Under the pieces are notes generated by a model that saw only the letters and a program-made list of their open reading frames with translations, was not told the origin of the DNA and made no database searches. DNA of 64,000 nt from Streptomyces sp. R44 (GTDB taxonomy: Bacteria; Actinomycetota; Actinomycetes; Streptomycetales; Streptomycetaceae): positions 372,001 through 436,000 of the forward strand of contig NZ_CP163444.1 in assembly GCF_041053105.1 (NCBI RefSeq), in the 5' to 3' direction. Of the stretch, positions 58,062 through 64,000 are shown one piece after another. Every line of letters begins with the position of its first letter. The stretch's first letter is position 1. The position numbers were made by a program, and so were the translations under genes.

Positions 58062-59231
58062 TCAGCGGTTGGGCTCCTGCATCGTGACGCAGTGGGCGCC
58101 ACCGCCGCCGTTGCCGTAGAGGTTGTCGAGGTTCAGCTGGACGACCGGGCGGCCGTAGGCGGCGGCGATGGCCGACTTGGCCGCCGCGTCCTTGGCGGTG
58201 TCGCCGAACTGGGTGGTGATGATCGCCTGGTTGGTCACCGTCCAGTTCATGTAGGAGCTGAGGAAGTCGGCCCGCTTGCCCACCTGGATGCGGGGCAGGG
58301 TGTCGGGGCCTTCGATGGTGAGGACCTGGAGCCTGCGGCCCCTGGCGTCGGTCGCGTTGACCAGGGTGTCGCGGATGGCCTGGGCGTTGGCGGTCCAGAC
58401 GTCGGGCCGTACGGCTCCGGCCAGCTGCACCATGACCACGCCGGGCCGGATGTAGCGGGCGGTTCCGTCGATGTGGCCGTCGGTGACGTCCTGTCCGGTG
58501 ACGCCGGGCAACCAGATCATCTTGGACGCGCCGAAGCGGGACAGCAGCTCCGCCTCGATCTGGCTGCGGGACTTGCCGGGGTTGCGGTTGCTGTTCAGCC
58601 AACAGCTCTCGGTGGCCATCACGGTGCCGTCGCCGTCGTACTCGATGCCGCCGCCCTCGCCGACGACGGACGCCTTCGCGAAGGGCGCGCCGGAGTAGGC
58701 GGCGACCTTCTGCGCGACCGTGCGGTCCTTGTCGTAGGCGGAGGCGGGGAGGCCGTAGAAGGTCGTGGCGTTCTCGCCCCAGGCGTTGAAGTTCAGGCCG
58801 AAGGCGTCGAGGCCGCCGGCGCCGTCCACGCGGAACAGCGGGCCGGTGTCCCGCATCCAGCAGTCCGAGACCGGGATGGAGCTGATGACCGTGACGGTGG
58901 AACCGCAGGCGGTCCTGGCCTGCGAGGCGGCCGAGGAGCCGTCCGCGCACATGATGACCGGCTCGTACTTGGCGACTTCCCTGGCGAGCTTGGCGATGTC
59001 GCTCTGGATCTTGGACAGCAGGTTGCCCCAGATCGTGTAGCTGGACGGCCAGGCCATCCAGGTCCGCTTGTGCGACTCGTCCTCGCCGGGGACGCGCCAG
59101 GACGCGGCCATGGCGGGCTGGATGCCGCCGAGGACGGGGCCGACCGCCAGGGCGGCCGCGGCCGCTCCGGTACGGGCCAGGAGGGTTCTGCGGCTGAGGC
59201 CGGGGCGTTCGCCGTCGTGCTCTGTCTTCAC
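58062..59231 (-). CDS. Tat-exported agmatine deiminase (PAD family)
   Basis: A 389-residue member of the peptidyl-arginine deiminase fold. Tat signal SRRTLLARTGAAAAALAVG; mature domain with VISSIPVSDCWMRDTGPLF, GEGGGIEYDGDG, GHIDGTARYI, and the catalytic Cys in GGGGAHCVTMQEP. It converts agmatine to N-carbamoylputrescine plus ammonia, here outside the cytoplasm. Downstream of the permease gene (58 bp) and probably in one operon. A paralogue lies at 60912-62051. Confidence 0.92.
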   Translation of the reverse strand: MKTEHDGERPGLSRRTLLARTGAAAAALAVGPVLGGIQPAMAASWRVPGEDESHKRTWMAWPSSYTIWGNLLSKIQSDIAKLAREVAKYEPVIMCADGSSAASQARTACGSTVTVISSIPVSDCWMRDTGPLFRVDGAGGLDAFGLNFNAWGENATTFYGLPASAYDKDRTVAQKVAAYSGAPFAKASVVGEGGGIEYDGDGTVMATESCWLNSNRNPGKSRSQIEAELLSRFGASKMIWLPGVTGQDVTDGHIDGTARYIRPGVVMVQLAGAVRPDVWTANAQAIRDTLVNATDARGRRLQVLTIEGPDTLPRIQVGKRADFLSSYMNWTVTNQAIITTQFGDTAKDAAAKSAIAAAYGRPVVQLNLDNLYGNGGGGAHCVTMQEPNR

Positions 59232-59289
59232 GTGGTGCTCCTTCTCTCAAAGGTTCTGTACGTGCAGGCCGGGTCGTTCAGCGGGTTGC

Positions 59290-60765
59290 TCAGTGGAGTC
59301 GATCCAGCAGTCCCTCCTCCCGGACCATCCGGCGTTCGGTGGCCAGATCGAGGCTTCGGGCGAAGGCCCAGTAGAGGCCTCCGGCCACGGGCAGGCCGAC
59401 GAGGACCGAGCAGTCGACGCCGCCGAGGCGCTCCGCGACGGGCCCGACGAAGAGGCCGGTGATCACCATGAACGGGGCCATGCAGGCCAGGCCGATCACA
59501 TAGGCGAGGTTTCCGCGCCAGCCCCATCGGCCGTAGATCCCGTTCGGGTTGAAGATCTCCTTGACGACGTACTGGCCGCGCCGGACGAAGAAGAAGTCGA
59601 CCAGGTTGATGGCGGTCCATGGGATGAACAGGTACGTGAGGACCACCACCACGTTGGCGAAGAACCAGTTGAACTGGTCGATGCCGACGAGGGTGGAGAC
59701 CGTCCCGACGGCGGCCAGCATGATCGCGATCGTGGCGACCCGGATGCTCCGGGTCGGCTTGACCGGCCGGAACGAGTCGACGATCGAGATCATGGTGAGG
59801 CTGCCGCCGTACTGGTTGATCGCCATGATGGAGAGCAGCCCGACCAGCAGGACGACGACCGCGACCGTGCCGAACCCGCCGAACAGCCGGTCGGCCGACA
59901 GCTTCAGTGCCGTGACCGGGTCCGTGCCCTCCGGCGCCGCGGCGGAGACGACGGCGCCGAGGACGAAGACCCAGATCCCGGAGACCGCGCTGGGCAGATA
60001 GGTCCACCAGAAGGTGCTGCGCACGGGGACGTCGGGTCTGAGGTAGCGCGAGTAGTCCGAGACGTACGGTGCCCAGCCCAGCTGGAAGCCGGCCACGAAG
60101 ACGAACACGAGCATGAACGGCGCGAGCTCGAACGGGCCCGCGTTCCAGGCGTCGTCGGGAAGCCCGCCGCCGAACAGGGCGGACGCGGTGACGGCCGCGG
60201 TGATCACGACGAAGGGCCAGGTGAGCCACTTGTTGAGCTTGTGGATCCACTCGTATCCGAAGAGGGCGATCACGGTCGCCACCGCGGCGGCGAGGAGATA
60301 GCCGAGGGTGTTGGGCATCCCGGTGAGCAGGTTCATGGCCTGGCCGGACAGCAGGGCGTCCGAGGTGTTGAAGGCCACGTAGTTGACCAGGGCGAACACC
60401 CACACGGTGAGCGCGGCCCCCAGGTAGCCGAACTGGGGCCGGGACTGCACGAGCTGGGGCAGTCCCAGCTGGGGTCCCTGGGCCGAGTGGAACGCCATGA
60501 AGAACGTGCCGAAGAGCGAGCCGAGCACGGTGGCGATCACCGTCCACACGAGCGAGGCCCCCATGGACAGCGTCACGACACCGGTCGCGAGGCCGGTGAG
60601 ATTGAGGCTGCCGACGAACCAGATGGCTCCGACGTTCGACGGTGTGCCGTGCCGTTCCGACAAGGGCACCCAGTCGATCGAGTGCTGTTCGATGCCCGCG
60701 TGCGCTGCGGAGTCATGGCCCGCGCGTGCCGAGGAATCACGCGTGGACGAGTCAACTGGCCCCAT
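59290..60765 (-). CDS. NCS1-family permease
   Basis: A 491-residue transporter with about twelve membrane helices of the purine-cytosine permease/hydantoin transporter family. It begins with a hydrophilic ~45-residue N-terminus, then helix 1 SNVGAIWFVGSLNLTGLATG, family motif SAQGPQLGLPQLVQSRPQFG, VSDYSRYLRP and FNPNGIYGRWGW. It imports a nucleobase or related nitrogen compound by H+/Na+ symport; the agmatine deiminase neighbours suggest a guanidino or polyamine-like substrate. Two matching 18-bp palindromes precede it. Confidence 0.92.
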   Translation of the reverse strand: MGPVDSSTRDSSARAGHDSAAHAGIEQHSIDWVPLSERHGTPSNVGAIWFVGSLNLTGLATGVVTLSMGASLVWTVIATVLGSLFGTFFMAFHSAQGPQLGLPQLVQSRPQFGYLGAALTVWVFALVNYVAFNTSDALLSGQAMNLLTGMPNTLGYLLAAAVATVIALFGYEWIHKLNKWLTWPFVVITAAVTASALFGGGLPDDAWNAGPFELAPFMLVFVFVAGFQLGWAPYVSDYSRYLRPDVPVRSTFWWTYLPSAVSGIWVFVLGAVVSAAAPEGTDPVTALKLSADRLFGGFGTVAVVVLLVGLLSIMAINQYGGSLTMISIVDSFRPVKPTRSIRVATIAIMLAAVGTVSTLVGIDQFNWFFANVVVVLTYLFIPWTAINLVDFFFVRRGQYVVKEIFNPNGIYGRWGWRGNLAYVIGLACMAPFMVITGLFVGPVAERLGGVDCSVLVGLPVAGGLYWAFARSLDLATERRMVREEGLLDRLH

Positions 60766-60848
60766 GTGGGCTCCTTCAGGGATGCGTTCATGAAGCCGTA
60801 CAGCGCTGCGTGACCGCCGGCGCTGTACGGTGCGCTCACCCTAGGGAC

Positions 60849-60866
60849 TGACTCAAATTTCAGTCA
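60849..60866. promoter_or_regulatory. palindromic operator A before the permease operon
   Basis: TGACTCAAATTTCAGTCA; one base away from a perfect TGACTGAAATTTCAGTCA dyad, 83 bp upstream of the permease start. Confidence 0.65.
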
Positions 60867-60886
60867 ATGGCTGGGACACAGCTCTC

Positions 60887-60904
60887 TGACGAAAATTTCA
60901 GTCA
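60887..60904. promoter_or_regulatory. palindromic operator B, second copy
   Basis: TGACGAAAATTTCAGTCA, the same dyad with a different single mismatch, 38 bp from copy A (centre to centre) and just past the stop of the next gene at 60912. Confidence 0.65.
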
Positions 60905-60911
60905 TCTGGTC

Positions 60912-62051
60912 TCACGCCACCGGCTGCTGCTGGGTGACGCAGTGGATGCCTCCGCCGCCCGTGCCGAGGCGGTCGATGTTCAGCTGCTCGATGTAACGGT
61001 CGGGGTAGAGGCGTTGCAGCGTCGCCCGGGCCGCCTCGTCCGCCCTCCGGTCGCCGAACTGAGCCGAGATGACGGCGTCGTTGCAGAGGTAGAAGTTGGC
61101 GTACGAGGCGAGGAAGTCCCGGTTGGTGGAGCGGATCCTGTTGTAGTCGGGGCCCTGGAGGCGCATCACGTCCATGGCCCGGCCCTTCGCCGTGGTCGAG
61201 GCCGACAGGGTGCTGTACTGCCGGCGGGCGTCTCGGGCGAAGGCGTCGTCGTCGGCGGCGACGGGCATCTGGACCAGGGCCTCGCCGGGGGCGAGGAAGC
61301 GGGAGGTCGCGTCGACGTGGTCGTCGGTGATGTCCTGCCCGTAGACCCCGTCGAACCAGATGACCTTGGACGCGCCGTACGCCTCGCACATCGCCGTCTC
61401 CAGCTGCCGCTCCGACATCCCGGGGTTCCGGTTCCGGTTCACCAGGCTGCTGCGGGTCGCCATCAGGGTGCCGGCGCCGTCCTGCTCGATGGCGCCGCCC
61501 TCGCCGATGAGGTCGGCCCGGGTGAACTGCACGCCCACGTGGGCGGCGATCCGCTCGGCGACGAGGGCGTCCCTGTCATGGGTCTGCTTGTTGCCCCAGC
61601 CGTTGAAGTTGAGGCCCACCGTGTCCAGGCCCCCGTAGCCGTCCGTACGGAAGACCGGTCCGGTGTCACGCATCCAGCAGTCGTCGACGGGGATGGAGCT
61701 GATGACGGTGACGGTGGAGCCGCACAGGGAGCGGGCCCTGGCGGCGCTCCCCGGATTGGCGCACATCACGACGGGCTCGTACGTGGCGATCGTGCGGGCG
61801 ATGAGGGCGATGTCCGCCTGGACGCCGCTCAGCTTGCCGGACCAGATCGCGGTGCTGTCCGGCCAGGCCATCCACGTACGGGTGTGCCGGACGTCCTCGA
61901 CCGGGACCCTGAACGTGCCGGCGACGGCGCGCGCCTTCTCGGGGAGGGTCGTCGCGAGCGCCGCGCCCGCCGCGGCCGCACCGGTGGCGACGAGGAACCC
62001 TCGCCGGTTCAGACCCCTGCTCGCGTGTCGGCCGGCGGTGTGTTCGTTCAT
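60912..62051 (-). CDS. Tat-exported agmatine deiminase (PAD family), second copy
   Basis: A 379-residue paralogue starting at ATG 62051. Tat signal NRRGFLVATGAAAAGAAL; catalytic segments VDDCWMRDTGPVFRTDGYGG, GEGGAIEQDGAG, DDHVDATSRFLAPGE and GGGGIHCVTQQQPV. GHxD of typical PAD enzymes is DHVD here. It probably shares the agmatine-like substrate of the gene at 58062. It lies upstream of the permease operon and downstream of the ABC genes. Confidence 0.92.
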   Translation of the reverse strand: MNEHTAGRHASRGLNRRGFLVATGAAAAGAALATTLPEKARAVAGTFRVPVEDVRHTRTWMAWPDSTAIWSGKLSGVQADIALIARTIATYEPVVMCANPGSAARARSLCGSTVTVISSIPVDDCWMRDTGPVFRTDGYGGLDTVGLNFNGWGNKQTHDRDALVAERIAAHVGVQFTRADLIGEGGAIEQDGAGTLMATRSSLVNRNRNPGMSERQLETAMCEAYGASKVIWFDGVYGQDITDDHVDATSRFLAPGEALVQMPVAADDDAFARDARRQYSTLSASTTAKGRAMDVMRLQGPDYNRIRSTNRDFLASYANFYLCNDAVISAQFGDRRADEAARATLQRLYPDRYIEQLNIDRLGTGGGGIHCVTQQQPVA

Positions 62052-62093
62052 GGTTGACCTCCTGTGTCAACGACAGTGGGGGGTGAGAAGCGG

Positions 62094-62883
62094 TCAGAGC
62101 GCCCGTCGGGCCTCGGCGATCGCCTCGGGGTCCCAGCCGGGACGGGGCACCGACTCCAGAAGGAGCCGCGTGTACGGGTGCCGGGGCGCGGCGAGCACCT
62201 CGGCCGTGGGGCCGGCCTCGACGACACGGCCCTGGCGCATGACGATGACGTCGTCGGTGACGCAGCGGACCACGCCGAGGTCGTGGGTGATGAACAGGTA
62301 GCCGATCCGGGTCTCCTCGCGGATGTCGGCGAGCAGGTTGAGGATCTGCGCCTGTACGGAGACGTCGAGCGCGGCGACCGCCTCGTCCAGGACGAGGACG
62401 GCCGGTTCGACGGCGAGGGCGCGGGCGATGGCGACGCGCTGGCGCTGGCCGCCGGAGAGCTGCCGGGGCCGTGCGTCGGCGGCACGGGTGCCGAGGCCGA
62501 CCTGGTCGAGGAGCTCCCGGACGCGCCGGTCGTGGTCGGTGCCGGGGAAGTGCAGGCGCAGGGTCTCCCGCAGGACCTGTTCGACGCTGGTGCGCGGGTC
62601 GAGGGAGAGGTACGGGTCCTGGAAGACCATCTGGACCTCGCGCGCCCGGGCCAGCCGCCGGGCCCGGCCGCGCTGTCGGGCGCCGCGGGCCTCTCCTCGT
62701 ACGAGCACGTCGCCGGCATCGGCCTGTTCGAGACCGACGACGATCCGGGCGGTGGTGGTCTTTCCGGAGCCGGATTCGCCGACGATGCCCAGGGATCCGC
62801 CCTCGGGGAGGGCGAAGGAGACGTCGTCGACGGCGCGGACGCTCCCGAAGGTGCGATGGAGGCCGACGGCCTCCAGGACGTGC

Positions 62884-62891
<8 letters not shown>
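62094..62891 (-). CDS. peptide-type ABC transporter ATP-binding protein (DppF-like)
   Basis: A 265-residue ATPase starting at ATG 62891. Walker A GESGSGKTT (38-46), Q-loop VQMVFQDPYLSLDPR, signature LSGGQRQRVAIARA, Walker B VLVLDEAVAALD (with the usual ExxSALD written EAVAALD) and switch His in ITHD. C-terminal oligopeptide-transporter helix ...HPYTRLLLESVPRPGW. The start overlaps the preceding ATPase gene by 8 bp. Second ATPase of a dipeptide/oligopeptide/nickel importer. Confidence 0.92.
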
Positions 62892-63866
<975 letters not shown>

Positions 63867-63870
<4 letters not shown>

Positions 63871-64000
63871 CGGTCCCTCCTGGCGACGCGGTCGGCCCAG
63901 CGCTCTCCGACCACGTTGAAGGCGACGACGGTGAGCACGATGAACGCGCAGGGCAGGATCGCGGACAGCGGGTAGCCGTGCTGGATGGCGGTCTGGCCGT
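63867..64000 (-). CDS. peptide-type ABC permease (DppC-like), partial
   Basis: Only the C-terminal 43 residues are in the window: GQTAIQHGYPLSAILPCAFI then VLTVVAFNVVGERWADRVAR. This is the last membrane helix and tail of a DppC-type permease. The stop overlaps the ATPase start. The rest of the operon (other permease and binding protein) should lie beyond the right edge. Confidence 0.85.

Overview
The window is very GC-rich, has strong G/C bias at third codon positions, uses many GTG starts and carries typical actinobacterial families (NdgR-type IclR regulator, ECF sigma/zinc-finger anti-sigma pair, mycothiol-dependent MDMPI/DinB enzymes, DUF6221, Tat-exported enzymes). It most likely comes from a Streptomyces chromosome, probably an accessory or arm region, because insertion sequences, broken genes and orphan immunity genes are dense.

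Layout. 1-5.4 kb: an Imm1-like gene cut by the window edge, a nuclease fragment, a cold-shock gene, then a compact TetR regulon (two tautomerase-like genes, an alcohol dehydrogenase and probably a third small gene) marked by four copies of one 16-bp operator. 5.5-7.3 kb: an IS630-type element enclosing a DinB gene. 7.4-20.3 kb: single stress, repair and metabolism genes (membrane-anchored Mrr-like nuclease, aminoglycoside-phosphotransferase-like kinase, ArsR-SRPBCC pair, HhH-GPD glycosylase, methyltransferase, NADAR fusion, PheRS-like protein, SDR, Old Yellow Enzyme with divergent MerR), interleaved with remnants of IS5, a dehydrogenase and a cyclophilin-like gene. 20.5-33.3 kb: an insertion-sequence graveyard with a second IS630 element (HEAT-repeat gene inside), an IS5 element (small gene inside), an IS701/IS5 mosaic and several transposase remnants, between which a hydrolase, an MDMPI enzyme, a methyltransferase, a GNAT enzyme and a membrane protein survive. 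33.3-46.6 kb: secreted proteins and lipoproteins, a cupredoxin operon divergent from an ECF sigma/anti-sigma pair, SUKH/SMI1 genes, DinB and YdcF proteins, and a SAM-I riboswitch ahead of a short ORF and an NdgR-like IclR regulator. 46.6-49.9 kb: two abutting elements, an IS5-type one whose transposase is split to opposite ends around a SUKH-3 gene, and a third IS630 element with a GNAT gene. 49.9-64 kb: mostly intact genes (LacI, RidA/WYL pair, TetR/ester cyclase pair, amidase), then two Tat-exported agmatine deiminases around an NCS1 permease, and the start of a peptide-type ABC importer that runs off the edge.

The most striking pattern is mobile. Three separate IS630-family elements (5481-7295, 23703-25439, 48114-49860) share one architecture: TA-flanked terminal inverted repeats, a rightward transposase, and a different passenger gene placed tail-to-tail against it inside the right terminal repeat. 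In the first element, and less clearly in the others, a decayed inner copy of the right end lies at the transposase stop. Total length is always 1.74-1.82 kb. Two IS5-type elements also enclose a non-transposase gene. This looks like repeated capture of short genes by small transposons. Secondary points are the four-operator TetR regulon, the SAM riboswitch context, paired 18-bp palindromes before the permease/agmatine deiminase operon, and a set of orphan immunity-like genes without a visible toxin.
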